Shown one piece after another: positions 30,006 through 38,529 of a stretch of DNA of 64,000 nt. Below the pieces are notes generated by a model. The model searched no databases and was not told the origin of the DNA. It was given only the letters and a program-made list of their open reading frames with translations. Source of the DNA: Myxococcales bacterium (lineage in GTDB: Bacteria; Myxococcota_A; Polyangia; Haliangiales; Haliangiaceae); contig JAEUJY010000141.1 in NCBI GenBank assembly GCA_016794525.1, positions 62,001 through 126,000 on the forward strand, read 5' to 3'. Both the position numbers and the translations under genes were made by a program. Numbering within the stretch: position 1 is the stretch's first letter; the number at the start of each line of letters is the position of its first letter.

Positions 30006-31052
30006 TCACACGCCGGGCGTCGGCTCGGCGATCACCTTGATCCGGTCCTTGAGGCCGCTCGACATGATGACGTGGTTGTCGGCGTCGACGAAGACCGCGT
30101 CGAAGTCGGGCAGCTTCTCGACCAGCGCCATCGCCTGCTTGGCGCCGAGGATGAACAGCACCTTCGACCACGCGTCGGCGGTGAACGCGTCCTTGGCCAT
30201 GATCGTCACCGAGCGGCTGGCGCGCGCCGGCTGCGCGGTGCGCGGGTCGAGGATGTGGTGGTAGCGGACGCCGTCCTTGACGAAGCCGCGCTCGTAGTCG
30301 CCCGAGGTCGAGAACGAGTGGTCCTTGATCGGCGCCACCGCGAAGCTCTGATCGCGCGGCCCGCGCGGATCGCGGATGCCGACCACCCACGGCGTGCCGT
30401 TCTTGTCGCCCGAGACGTACATGTCGCCGCCGGCCTGGACGATGAAGCTGGCGAACCCGGCCTTGTCGAGCAGCGCCGCCGCGCGATCGACGGCGTAGCC
30501 CTTGGCGATGCCGCCCAGCGTGATCTTCATGCCGGCGCGCTTCAGCCGCACGGTGTGGCGCCGCTTGTCGAGCACCACGTCCTTCCAGTTGACCAGCTTC
30601 TTGCGCTTCAGCACCTCGGCGGGATCGGGCAGCGTGCCGTCCATGTCCTCGTCGAACTTCCACAGCCCGCCGTAGGCGCCGACGGTGATGTCGAAGACGC
30701 CCTGCGACGCCTTGCTGACCTCGAGCGCGCGCGCGATCACCGCGTAGGCCTCGTCCGAGACCGGGACCGCCTTGCCGCTGCCCGCCGCCGCGTTGATCTT
30801 CGAGATCTCGCTGTCGGGGGTCCACGTCGTCATCATCGCGTCGAGCCGGCGGAACTCGGCGAACACCGCCTGCGCCGCCTGCGCCGCGCCGGGCTCGTCG
30901 TCGGTCCAGATCGTGACCTGGACGACCGTGCCCATCGCCTGGTCGGTGTGGACCAGCTTGCGCTCGGGCCCCGCGGTCGGCTGATCGGCGCGCGCCAGCG
31001 TCGGCGCCGCCGCCGTCACCGCCAGCGCGATCGCCAGCGCCAGCGCCCGCAT
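30006..31052 (-). CDS. apbE: FAD:protein FMN transferase ApbE
   Basis: A 348-residue exported flavin transferase that links FMN to Thr/Ser of target proteins such as Nqr/Rnf subunits, using FAD and Mg2+. It has a cleavable signal peptide (residues 1-22), TDQAMGTVVQVTIW, the FAD/metal region ITLGGIAKGYAVDRA and the catalytic-loop motif HHILDPRTAQPA. Length is normal. The ATG at 31052 shares one base with the stop of the upstream small membrane gene (TGATG), so the two are translationally coupled. No flavinylated target such as an NqrC or FMN-bind protein is visible in the window. Confidence 0.93.
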   Translation of the reverse strand: MRALALAIALAVTAAAPTLARADQPTAGPERKLVHTDQAMGTVVQVTIWTDDEPGAAQAAQAVFAEFRRLDAMMTTWTPDSEISKINAAAGSGKAVPVSDEAYAVIARALEVSKASQGVFDITVGAYGGLWKFDEDMDGTLPDPAEVLKRKKLVNWKDVVLDKRRHTVRLKRAGMKITLGGIAKGYAVDRAAALLDKAGFASFIVQAGGDMYVSGDKNGTPWVVGIRDPRGPRDQSFAVAPIKDHSFSTSGDYERGFVKDGVRYHHILDPRTAQPARASRSVTIMAKDAFTADAWSKVLFILGAKQAMALVEKLPDFDAVFVDADNHVIMSSGLKDRIKVIAEPTPGV

Positions 31053-31333
31053 CAGGTGCGGACCGTGTGGACGATCGCGAGGATCAGCAGCAACGCGCCG
31101 ACGCCGAGCGCCGACAGCACCGCCAGCACCGACAGGCCGAGCGTGGTCTGGGTCTCCTGCTGGATGCCCTTCCACATGCCGACCATCGCCGGGATGGCCC
31201 CCAGCCCGGCGATGATGCCGCCGGCGTAGCTGCCGGACCAGAAGCCGCCGATGAGGCCGAGCACGAGGCCGACCGCGCACATCCCGAAGGCGATGGCGGC
31301 GGGGAGCTTGGAGTCGGAGACCGGTTGCGCCAT
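31052..31333 (-). CDS. Small three-helix membrane protein coupled to apbE (93 aa)
   Basis: A 93-residue protein with three hydrophobic segments (about 10-30, 35-52 and 65-88) separated by short loops. No family recognised. Its stop overlaps the apbE start, so it may work with ApbE, for instance as a membrane partner, but this is inference from position only. ATG 31333 has TAGGCT eight bases upstream. The bases from 31334 to 31524 hold the repeat described next and no gene. Confidence 0.65.
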   Translation of the reverse strand: MAQPVSDSKLPAAIAFGMCAVGLVLGLIGGFWSGSYAGGIIAGLGAIPAMVGMWKGIQQETQTTLGLSVLAVLSALGVGALLLILAIVHTVRT

Positions 31334-31341
31334 TTGCGTCG

Positions 31342-31347
31342 AGCCTA
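31342..31347 (-). promoter_or_regulatory. Putative leaderless -10 box (small membrane protein / apbE)
   Basis: TAGGCT on the minus strand, eight bases before ATG 31333; no ribosome site. Confidence 0.4.
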
Positions 31348-31387
31348 GCGCGGAACCGCCCCCGCCGCACGGCCCGCAACCGCGCGC

Positions 31388-31517
31388 GTCACCCGCGCTG
31401 AACGCTCTCGCGTTTCGGGTGGGGGCGTCCGCGTCCGCCCGTCACCCGCGCTGAACGCTCTCGCGTTTCGGGTGGGGGCCCCACGTCTTGTGGGGGAGGG
31501 TCTTTTCGAAAGACCCT
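31388..31517 (-). repeat. Post-stop hairpins plus duplicated box, copy 3
   Basis: On the minus strand, eight bases after the stop of the 87-residue gene: hairpin AGGGTCTTT-CGA-AAAGACCCT (31497-31517), a second hairpin CCCCAC-N5-GTGGGG (31479-31495), then the box CCCCCACCCGAAACGCGAGA twice (31459-31478 and 31406-31425). The boxes belong to a perfect 38-bp direct repeat (31388-31425 and 31441-31478, period 53). Confidence 0.8.
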
Positions 31518-31524
31518 CTCTCGA

Positions 31525-31788
31525 TCACGCTTCGATGTACGCGCGGACCTGGCCCCGGAGGACGTCGTCGGTCAGCGCGGCCTGCACGACCTCGAGGAGG
31601 CAGTCGGCCAGGGTCACCATCATGTCGCTGGTGCCGCGCTCGCGGGTCAGGCGCGCCAGCAGCTCGCGCGCGTCGCGGCTGTCATCGCCGGCGAGCAGCT
31701 CCCGCACCTTCTCCACGTCGAGATCGCCCTGGAAGTCGATGAACACGTTGTCTCTCAGGTAGGCGACGAGGCGTTGCACCGCGGCCAT
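31525..31788 (-). CDS. Small hypothetical protein (87 aa)
   Basis: An 87-residue, mainly helical, acidic protein (RLVAYLRDNVFIDFQGDLD, VEKVRELLAGDDSRDARELLARL, CLLEVVQAALTDDVLRGQVRAYIEA). No signal peptide or membrane segment; a small helical bundle is likely. The start at ATG 31788 fits the composition; an in-frame ATG at 31863 would add a basic leader. No family recognised. It is divergent from the glycosyltransferase gene and followed by a hairpin repeat. Confidence 0.6.
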   Translation of the reverse strand: MAAVQRLVAYLRDNVFIDFQGDLDVEKVRELLAGDDSRDARELLARLTRERGTSDMMVTLADCLLEVVQAALTDDVLRGQVRAYIEA

Positions 31789-31875
31789 GTACCCCAGCGC
31801 CGTGTCGAATTGCAAGCAACGTCGGCCGCGGCCCTTGAAGCGTCGCGCCACCTTGGCGAGCATGGAGGCCGGACG

Positions 31876-33717
31876 ATGGCGCGCATCCTGGTCACCGGAT
31901 TCTGCGCGGTCCCGGGGCCGACCCGGGCCGGGGTGCAGATGCGGCACGTCGTGCGCGCGCTGGCGTCCCACGTCGTCGACCTGCTGGTGATGCGCGACGG
32001 CGATCAGCCGTACGTCGAGCGCCAGGGCAACGGCCGGCTGTTGCGGGTGCCGACCCACGACGCCGACCTGCGGAGCCAGGTCCAGGCCTACCAGCGCGCG
32101 CTGCGCCGCCAGCTCGAGGGCGCCGACTACGACGTCGTCCACTGCCGCGACGCCTGGGGCGCGGCCGCCGTGCTCGAGGCCCGCGAGCGCTTCGGCTACG
32201 CGGTCGTGTTCGACCTGGCCCGCGGCTCCGACGATCGCACCGGCCTCGACGCGGAGCTGGTGACGCAGCTCGATCGCGACGAGGAGGCGTGCCTGCTCGC
32301 CGCCGACCTGGTGCTGGTGCCGACCGAGGCCGCGCACCGCTACGCGCTGGGCCGCGGCCTGCCCGACCGGGTCGTGCTGTCGCCGCCCGGCGTCGACGTC
32401 GATCGCTTCGACTGGGACGAGGCCACCGATGGCGGCCCGCCGCAGATCCTCTACGTCGGCGCGATCGGCCCGGGCAAGGGCATCCGCACGCTGCTGCGCG
32501 CGATGGCGGAGGTGGCCAAGACCTCGGCCAACCGGCTGGTGATGGTGGGCCTGATGGCGGCCGGCTTCGAGGCGCCGCTGCGCGCGGCGATCGCCGAGCT
32601 CGGCCTGAGCGGCCGGGTCGAGGTGCGCGGCCCGATCGATCACGAGCAGATGCCGGCGCTGATCGCCGCCGCGGGCATCTGCGTCACGCCGGCCGCGCCC
32701 GATCTGGCGCCGCGGCCGTACGCGCTGTACCCGACCCGGCTGCTCGAGTTCATGGCGTGCCGCCGCGCCGTCGTCGCGCCGCGCCGCGGCTCGATCGGCC
32801 TCCTGGTCGATCACGGCCGCGAGGGCCTGTTGTTCACGCCCGGCGATCACATCGACCTCGCGCGCAAGCTGCGCCGGCTGATCGACGACGCCGGCCTGCG
32901 CGAGCGGCTGGCGGCCAACGGCTACGACCGGGTGCGGCGCGAGTTCACCGCGTCGGCGGCGCGGCGCGCGATCCGCAACGCCTACGTCGAGCTGGGCGAG
33001 CGCCCCGAGTGGCGGGCGCGGATGCACGAGCCGACCACCGGCTCGAGCGAGCTGCCCAACGCGGTCGCGGTGGGCGACCCGATCGCCGTCGACGACGACT
33101 TCGAGGCCACGATCTACGAGGTCGCGCCGACCGCGTCGGAGCCCAGCGAGTCGATCGACGACGGCACGATCGACGTCGCCCACGACGACGCGGTCGAGCG
33201 GCTGGGGCCGCCGACGGTGACCGGCCAGGATCGCCGGCGCCAGACCACCGAGGACTCCGGCGACCTCGACGCGGCGCTGGCCACGCTCGACGCCGACAGC
33301 CGGCTCGATCAGCCGTTCACCGAGGAGCGGGTGCTGCCGCCGTCCGACGAGACCCAGGAGCGCTCGGTCGACGACGCCAGCGATCCCAGCATCACGTTCG
33401 GGCCGATCGACGTCGATCCGGTGTCGAGCGAGCACGCCCTGCCGACGCCGCCCAGCGGCCGCCGCATCCGCAAGCACGCCGACGACTGGGTGGTGCGCCA
33501 CCCCGGCCGCCGCCGGCGCCGCCCGGCCGACGACGGCACCCCGGTCGACACCACGCCGGCGCCGACCACCGGCTCGCTCGACGCCGGCACCTTCGTCGCC
33601 GGCGAGATCGACGTGCCGACGCCGCCGCCCGAGCTGATCGAGCCGCGGATCGAGGACGAAGCCTTCACCGCGGCCGCGCGCCTGCTCGGCAGCAAGGAGC
33701 CCGACACCGGTGCCTGA
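31876..33717 (+). CDS. GT4-like glycosyltransferase with long acidic tail
   Basis: A 613-residue protein. Residues about 1-375 are a GT-B fold, family-4-like glycosyltransferase: an N-terminal TGFCAVPGPTRAG loop, VVLSPPGVDVDRF, ILYVGAIGPGKGIRTLL, and the donor-site segment YPTRLLEFMACRRAVVAPRRG with Glu in the usual ExxxxxxxG-like position. It probably adds a sugar to a lipid-linked or surface polysaccharide. Residues about 385-613 are acidic, low in order and rich in Asp/Glu/Thr, which is unusual for the family and may bind partners. A GGAGG site precedes ATG 31876. It heads an envelope/exopolysaccharide block. Confidence 0.85.
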   Translation: MARILVTGFCAVPGPTRAGVQMRHVVRALASHVVDLLVMRDGDQPYVERQGNGRLLRVPTHDADLRSQVQAYQRALRRQLEGADYDVVHCRDAWGAAAVLEARERFGYAVVFDLARGSDDRTGLDAELVTQLDRDEEACLLAADLVLVPTEAAHRYALGRGLPDRVVLSPPGVDVDRFDWDEATDGGPPQILYVGAIGPGKGIRTLLRAMAEVAKTSANRLVMVGLMAAGFEAPLRAAIAELGLSGRVEVRGPIDHEQMPALIAAAGICVTPAAPDLAPRPYALYPTRLLEFMACRRAVVAPRRGSIGLLVDHGREGLLFTPGDHIDLARKLRRLIDDAGLRERLAANGYDRVRREFTASAARRAIRNAYVELGERPEWRARMHEPTTGSSELPNAVAVGDPIAVDDDFEATIYEVAPTASEPSESIDDGTIDVAHDDAVERLGPPTVTGQDRRRQTTEDSGDLDAALATLDADSRLDQPFTEERVLPPSDETQERSVDDASDPSITFGPIDVDPVSSEHALPTPPSGRRIRKHADDWVVRHPGRRRRRPADDGTPVDTTPAPTTGSLDAGTFVAGEIDVPTPPPELIEPRIEDEAFTAAARLLGSKEPDTGA

Positions 33718-33738
33718 TCTCCTCGTGCGGGTGACGCC

Positions 33739-34284
33739 ATGCTGGTAGCGCTGTGGGTGCAGCTCGCGCTCGGGCTCCTGTTCGCGCGCGCGGGCCGCGA
33801 CCGGATCAAGGCCGACGGACCGTCGGCGCCGCCGGCGGTGCTGCTGGTGCTGGCGAACGCCGCGATCATCACGCTGCCGGTCGCGCTGTACTTCTACGGC
33901 GTGCAGCCGGCGTGGACCTGGCACTACCTGGTCGACCCGGCCAAGGTGCCGGCGCTGGCGATCATCCCGCTGGTGGTCGCGCACGGGCTGGTGGTGGTCG
34001 GCGGCTGGTACCTGGGCGCCGCGCTGGTGCGCGCCGACAAGGGCCGCGTGCTCCTGTACGCGCTGGGCGCCGCGGCGCTGGGCGCGGTCGTCTCGGTGGC
34101 CGCGCTGTTCCCACGCCTGACCGCCGCGTCGAGCTACCGCGGCTACGCCGCCGGCGTGGTCGCCCGGCTGATGAGCGTCGAGCTCGGCTGGGCCATCCTG
34201 GTGTCGGCGGTGGCGACCGCCGCCGCCGGCGGCTACGTGGTGTTCGAGCTATCCCGCGACAGCCGCCGGGTCCGGGCCCGATGA
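33739..34284 (+). CDS. Hypothetical membrane protein (181 aa)
   Basis: A 181-residue protein with about five hydrophobic helices (2-18, 33-52, 68-92, 100-122 and 148-170) and a short basic C-terminus. No family recognised. It begins 21 bases after the glycosyltransferase stop on the same strand, so it is probably co-transcribed and may serve polysaccharide export or anchoring; that is inference from position. Confidence 0.68.
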   Translation: MLVALWVQLALGLLFARAGRDRIKADGPSAPPAVLLVLANAAIITLPVALYFYGVQPAWTWHYLVDPAKVPALAIIPLVVAHGLVVVGGWYLGAALVRADKGRVLLYALGAAALGAVVSVAALFPRLTAASSYRGYAAGVVARLMSVELGWAILVSAVATAAAGGYVVFELSRDSRRVRAR

Positions 34285-34352
34285 CCGCACGCTGCACTCA
34301 AGACCTTGGAATCCTTGACCGTCTTCCGTCCACAATGGTACCAGTGAGGCTC

Positions 34353-34757
34353 ATGCGTCGCGTGCTCGTGCTCCTCGTCGCGGCGACCGCCGCCTGCGGC
34401 CCCATCGAGTACGTGAACCAGGTGACGCGCACCGCGGCCACCTCCGTCGACGAGGCCCGCGCCGTCGACGCGGCTCGCTACGCGCCGTACTGGTGGACCC
34501 GCGCCATCGAGTACCTGCACGAGGCGCGCGCGCAGGCCGCCCACGCCAACTTCCAGGCCGCCAACCGCTTCGGGCGGCTGTCGACCGAGGCCGCCAACCA
34601 GGCCAAGGCCGACGCCATCCGCCGCGCCGCCAACCCGGCGCTGATGGACGAGATCACGCCGCCGCGCCGCACGCCCAAGACCGGCAGCGAGGGCCTGGCG
34701 CCGGTCGTCGACGACGAGACCCCCGCGGGCCTCGCCCCGGCGGAGGGCACGCCGTGA
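34353..34757 (+). CDS. Lipoprotein, DUF4398-like (134 aa)
   Basis: A 134-residue lipoprotein: signal with lipobox TAAC (Cys15), then a helical region (YWWTRAIEYLHEARAQAAHANFQ) typical of DUF4398-type envelope proteins that form long helical hairpins, and a Pro-rich end. GAGG lies four bases before ATG 34353. The stop overlaps the ATG of the OmpA-like gene as TGATG, so the two are coupled and likely act together at the outer membrane, an arrangement I have seen described for similar lipoprotein/OmpA pairs only by position. Confidence 0.72.
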   Translation: MRRVLVLLVAATAACGPIEYVNQVTRTAATSVDEARAVDAARYAPYWWTRAIEYLHEARAQAAHANFQAANRFGRLSTEAANQAKADAIRRAANPALMDEITPPRRTPKTGSEGLAPVVDDETPAGLAPAEGTP

Positions 34758-35824
34758 TGCGCCGCGCGCTGATCGTGCTGCTGGTCGTGGCGGGCTGCGC
34801 CGGCACCAAGGTGCGCGCCCGCACCGGCACCATCGACGAGATGATCAAGACCGCGCGCGACAACGGCGCGATGCGCTGCGCGCCGGTCGAGCTGGCGATG
34901 GCCGAGGCCCACAACGACTTCGCCAAGGAGGCGCTGTCGCAGGGCAACTACTTCCCGGCCAAGCGCGAGGCGGCGATCGCCGAGGCCAACGCCAAGGCCG
35001 CGATCGAGAAGTCGCCCAAGGACCTGTGCAACCCGTCGACCCCGCCGCCGCCGGCCAAGCCGGTCGACTTCGACGGCGACGGCATCATCGACACCGAGGA
35101 CGACTGCCCGCGGGTGCCCGAGGACAAGGACGGCTTCGAGGACCAGGACGGCTGCCCCGAGGACGACAACGACGCCGACGGCATCAACGACAAGATCGAC
35201 GACTGCCCCAACGATCCCGAGGATCGCGACGGCCACGACGACACCGACGGCTGCCCCGACCCCGACAACGACGCCGACGGCATCACCGATCGCCTCGATC
35301 AGTGCCCCGACGAGCCGGAGGACAAGGACGGGTTCGCCGACGACGACGGCTGCCCGGACTGCGACAACGACGGCGACGGCGTGCCCGAGTGCCCGCAGGT
35401 CATCGACCAGTGCCCGGCCGAGCCGGCCCAGACCGCCGACGGCTGCCCGCAGAAGTACACGATGATCGTCGTCACCAAGGACAAGATCGAGCTCAAGCAG
35501 ACGGTCTACTTCGACACCAAGAAGGCGACGATCAAGCGGGTCAGCTTCCCGCTGCTCGACGAGGTGGCCCAGGCGCTGGCCGACAACCCGACGATCAAGG
35601 TCCGCATCGAGGGCCACACCGACAGCCAGGGCTCGGACAAGTTCAACCTGAAGCTGTCGAACAACCGCGCCGCGTCGGTCCGGACCTACCTCATCAACCG
35701 TGGCGTCGACGCCGACCGCATGACCTCGCAGGGCTTCGGCGAGACGGTGCCGATCGCCGACAACCGGACCAAGGCCGGCCGGGCCGAGAACCGCCGGGTC
35801 GAGTTCTTCATCACGGAGCGATAG
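34757..35824 (+). CDS. OmpA-like lipoprotein with thrombospondin type 3 repeats
   Basis: A 355-residue envelope protein. The signal ends at VVAGC (Cys14). A helical region (about 25-90) resembles the preceding DUF4398-like protein. Calcium-binding TSP3 repeats (about 105-225) have the DxDxDGxxDxxDxCP pattern. The C-terminal OmpA/MotB peptidoglycan-binding domain (about 245-355) keeps the key residues in GHTDSQGS and NRAASVRTYL. It should tether the outer membrane to peptidoglycan, possibly in a Ca2+-dependent way. A GGAGG site and the TGATG overlap support ATG 34757. Confidence 0.9.
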   Translation: MRRALIVLLVVAGCAGTKVRARTGTIDEMIKTARDNGAMRCAPVELAMAEAHNDFAKEALSQGNYFPAKREAAIAEANAKAAIEKSPKDLCNPSTPPPPAKPVDFDGDGIIDTEDDCPRVPEDKDGFEDQDGCPEDDNDADGINDKIDDCPNDPEDRDGHDDTDGCPDPDNDADGITDRLDQCPDEPEDKDGFADDDGCPDCDNDGDGVPECPQVIDQCPAEPAQTADGCPQKYTMIVVTKDKIELKQTVYFDTKKATIKRVSFPLLDEVAQALADNPTIKVRIEGHTDSQGSDKFNLKLSNNRAASVRTYLINRGVDADRMTSQGFGETVPIADNRTKAGRAENRRVEFFITER

Positions 35825-35895
35825 CCGCCGGGGTGGCGCGGGGTCGTGACCGGCTGGCACACCGGCTGTCGTGACCTGTCCTGGGGCGCCAAAAA

Positions 35896-35924
35896 GCGAC
35901 AATCGAGGGGGGCGCTGTGCTAAT
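35896..35924 (+). promoter_or_regulatory. Putative sigma-70-type promoter (barrel protein)
   Basis: GCGACA (35896-35901), a 17-base spacer and GCTAAT (35919-35924), ending nine bases before ATG 35934. The stretch AAAAAGCGACAATCG is unusually AT-rich for this DNA. Confidence 0.35.
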
Positions 35925-35933
35925 CACTCCGAC

Positions 35934-37430
35934 ATGCGCGCTCGTCGTGTCCCCGTCCTGTCCGCGTTGATCGCGGTCGTGTTCCTGCTCGTCGGCCTGG
36001 CCCACGCGCGCGTCGCGCACGCGGACGCCAAGGCCAAGAAGGATATCGAGCAGAAGATGAAGGAGGCGATGGAGAACTACGACCTCCTCGAGTACGAGGA
36101 GGCGCGGAAGATCCTCAACCAGGCGCTCACGATCGCCAAGAAGGCGAAGATGGAGAGCGACCCGGTCACCGCGAAGGTGCACCTCCGCCTCGGCATCGTC
36201 TACTTCGCCGGCCTGCAGGACGCCGAGAGCGCGAAGCTGTCGTTCCTCAACGCGGCCGAGATCGACAAGGCGATCGCGCTCGACAAGGCGTACTCGACGC
36301 CCGAGATGCAGAAGCTGCTCGACGAGGCCAAGGCCGAGGCCGGCGGCGGCGACGGCGGCGGTGAGCCCGACGGCGGCGGCGGTGGCGAGCCCGACGGCGG
36401 CGGCGGCGGCGAGCCCGCGATCGACTGCGCCTCGGTCACCGGCGTGCAGCACACGATCGTCGAGGAGGCCAAGGCCGGCAAGCCGGTGGCGATGTCCGCC
36501 GCGGTCGGCGCCGACGTGCAGCCGGCCAAGATGGCGGTGATGTACCGCCCGAAGGGCTCGACCGACTTCACCGAGGCCAAGATGACGCTGTCGGGCGAGT
36601 GCCTGTACCAGGGCGCCATCCCGGCCGACGCGCTCAACGGCGACGTCGTCCACTACTACGTCGCCGCGTACAACGCGTCGGGCAAGCTGATCGCGTCGAA
36701 GGGCTCGGCCGGTTCGCCCAACATCATCGAGGTGACCGGCGGCGGCGGCGGCGGTGGCGGCGGCACGATCGACGACGAGAACCCGCTGGGCGGCGGCGGT
36801 GACGGTGGCGGCGGCGGCGGCGGTGGTGACGGCGGTGGCGGCGGCGACGACCGCGGCGGCGGCGGCGGCGGCAAGCCGGGCAAGAAGACGATGTTCCTGT
36901 CGATCCAGGTCGGCTCGGGCGGCGGCCTGGTCAGCGGCAAGACCGAGCAGCAGGGCAACTCGGTGAAGTGCTGCTTCGCGCCGCAGCTGGTCCACGTCAT
37001 GCCGGAGCTCGGCTTCTACCTGTCGCCGACCACGGCGATCAGCCTGGCCGGCCGCATCGGCTTCCCGATCGGCGCCAACATCATGGGCCACGCCACCGCG
37101 GCGCCGGGCGGCATGGTGCGCGTCACCCACTGGTTCGCGCCCGAGGGCAACGGCCTGCACATCGCCGGCGGCATCGGCGGCGGCATCCTGCGCGACACGA
37201 TCAAGCTCGAGGGCGTCGCCGACGAGACGATGGACACCGACATCGTCGCGATGGGCCCGATGCTCGTCGACGTCGGCGCCGGCTACTCGGCGCCGCTCGG
37301 CTCGAGCCTGGCGTTCGTCGCGCAGTTCAACGCGATCGTCGGCGTGCCGGTGGTCGGCGAGCTGGGCAGCTCGAAGCTGAACTTCGGCGTCCACATCGAC
37401 GCCAACCTCGGCATCATCATCGGCTTTTAG
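35934..37430 (+). CDS. Exported TPR-like / outer-membrane barrel protein with poly-Gly linkers
   Basis: A 498-residue exported protein. A signal peptide (about 1-30) is followed by a helical, TPR-like region (about 35-135; [18 protein letters not shown]), a [14 protein letters not shown] linker, a beta-sandwich-like domain (about 165-265) and a second very long Gly/Asp linker. The C-terminal about 170 residues consist of alternating beta strands ending in NLGIIIGF, typical of an eight- to ten-stranded outer-membrane barrel with a terminal Phe. The assembly role is unknown. Repetitive GGC-rich DNA encodes the linkers and may vary in length between strains. It is followed at once by a double hairpin. 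Confidence 0.78.
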   Translation: MRARRVPVLSALIAVVFLLVGLAHARVAHADAKAKKDIEQKMKEAMENYDLLEYEEARKILNQALTIAKKAKMESDPVTAKVHLRLGIVYFAGLQDAESAKLSFLNAAEIDKAIALDKAYSTPEMQKLLDEAKAEAGGGDGGGEPDGGGGGEPDGGGGGEPAIDCASVTGVQHTIVEEAKAGKPVAMSAAVGADVQPAKMAVMYRPKGSTDFTEAKMTLSGECLYQGAIPADALNGDVVHYYVAAYNASGKLIASKGSAGSPNIIEVTGGGGGGGGGTIDDENPLGGGGDGGGGGGGGDGGGGGDDRGGGGGGKPGKKTMFLSIQVGSGGGLVSGKTEQQGNSVKCCFAPQLVHVMPELGFYLSPTTAISLAGRIGFPIGANIMGHATAAPGGMVRVTHWFAPEGNGLHIAGGIGGGILRDTIKLEGVADETMDTDIVAMGPMLVDVGAGYSAPLGSSLAFVAQFNAIVGVPVVGELGSSKLNFGVHIDANLGIIIGF

Positions 37431-37497
37431 GGAGGGTTTGTCGCCAAACCCTCCCCCGCCGGGGTCATGCCCCCGGCGGGTCCCCCACCCAAGACGG
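37431..37497 (+). repeat. Post-stop double hairpin plus variant box, copy 4
   Basis: Directly after the TAG: GGAGGGTTTG-TCGC-CAAACCCTCC (37431-37454) and CCCGCCGGGG-N6-CCCCGGCGGG (37455-37480), both perfect ten-bp stems, then CCCCCACCCAAGACGG (37482-37497), which shares its first nine bases with the family box. The convergent CpsD-like gene ends about 90 bases on. Confidence 0.7.
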
Positions 37498-37586
37498 CCG
37501 TCCGCCCGGCCTCCCGGGTGGCGCGTGAAGGTCGGGCGGGTTGCGCGACGTGAACCTGAGCGCCTTCGGCGCACGGGTCGCGCATC

Positions 37587-38492
37587 TCAGCTATCGAGCA
37601 TGACGGTGCCGAGCACCTTGCGCGGCGAGATCTGCTCGATGGCGGCGCGGAGCTGGCGGCGGGTGGTGCGGCGGGCGCGCGTGACCATGACGACGCCGTC
37701 GGCGGCGTCTTGCAGCAGGTTGACCTCGGCGGTGCCCTGGACCGGCGGCGCGTCGATGACGATGTGGTCGTAGCCGCCGAGGCGCAGGCGCTCCATCGCG
37801 ATCGCGAACGCGGGCGCGTCGAGCAGCTGCGCGTGCTCGGGCTTGGGGTTGACCGCGGCGACGTGCAGCCACAGCTGCGGGATGTCGATCAGCCCCCACG
37901 GCAGGAGCGGCTGGTGGCGGTGCGCGGCCAGCTGCTCGGCGAAGCACCACGGCGGCACCACCGCGAACACCGTCGACAGCTGCGGCCGCCGCAGGTGGGT
38001 CTCGACCAGCAGCACCTTGGCGCGGTTGCACTCGGCGAGCGCCAGCGCCAGGTTGACCGCGGTGGTGGTCTTGCCGTCGCCCGCGCTGGGGCTGGTCACG
38101 ACGATCACCTGCGGCCGCCCGGCGGCGAGCATGTGGTGGCGCAGCACGCGGAACTGCGCCGCGCGCTCGGAGTCGGGCGCGAGGTGGAGGATGAGCCGCT
38201 CGTCGGGCTTGCGGTCCTCGGGCAGGTGGTGCTGGGTCAGCCCGATCTCGGGCGGCTGCTGATCGATCGTCGCCGGGCCGCGCTCGGCCAGCACCGCCGG
38301 CACGCCGGCGGCCTGGATCATCGCGGTGCGGGCGGCCTCGACGGTGTGGGCCAGGCTGCGCGGCTCGACGCCGTCGGGGCGCACCGCGACCATCGGTTGG
38401 GTGGTCAGCGGCATCGGCGCCACCGCCCGGGTCGCGACCTCGAGCGGGTCCTCGGTCCCGGGTCGATCGCCGAACTTGCCGCGCTTCACCAT
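37587..38492 (-). CDS. CpsD/BY-kinase-like ATPase, degenerate Walker A'
   Basis: A 301-residue cytoplasmic P-loop protein of the polysaccharide tyrosine-autokinase (CpsD/CapB) family, the usual partner of Wzz chain-length proteins. Walker A is intact ([10 protein letters not shown], about 134-143) and Walker B is IVIDAPP. Walker A', normally DxD before LRRP, reads [11 protein letters not shown], so both acidic residues of the DxD are replaced (Glu and His). No C-terminal tyrosine cluster is present. It may be an ATPase regulator with little or no kinase activity. ATG 38492 has a TGCTACCCT box ten bases upstream. It follows the two Wzz-like genes on the same strand. Confidence 0.83.
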   Translation of the reverse strand: MVKRGKFGDRPGTEDPLEVATRAVAPMPLTTQPMVAVRPDGVEPRSLAHTVEAARTAMIQAAGVPAVLAERGPATIDQQPPEIGLTQHHLPEDRKPDERLILHLAPDSERAAQFRVLRHHMLAAGRPQVIVVTSPSAGDGKTTTAVNLALALAECNRAKVLLVETHLRRPQLSTVFAVVPPWCFAEQLAAHRHQPLLPWGLIDIPQLWLHVAAVNPKPEHAQLLDAPAFAIAMERLRLGGYDHIVIDAPPVQGTAEVNLLQDAADGVVMVTRARRTTRRQLRAAIEQISPRKVLGTVMLDS

Positions 38493-38502
38493 GCGGACCC
38501 CC

Positions 38503-38508
38503 AGGGTA
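38503..38508 (-). promoter_or_regulatory. Putative extended -10 (CpsD-like gene)
   Basis: TACCCT preceded by TGC on the minus strand, ten bases before ATG 38492. GGGGG between them could also serve as a weak ribosome site. Confidence 0.3.
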
Positions 38509-38529
38509 GCACAGGCGGCCCGACCCGGG

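Noticed and set aside
34314-34340. TTGACC followed by CACAAT as a promoter for the DUF4398-like lipoprotein
   Set aside because: The spacing is 11 bases, too short for a sigma-70 promoter, and a ribosome site argues for read-through from upstream.
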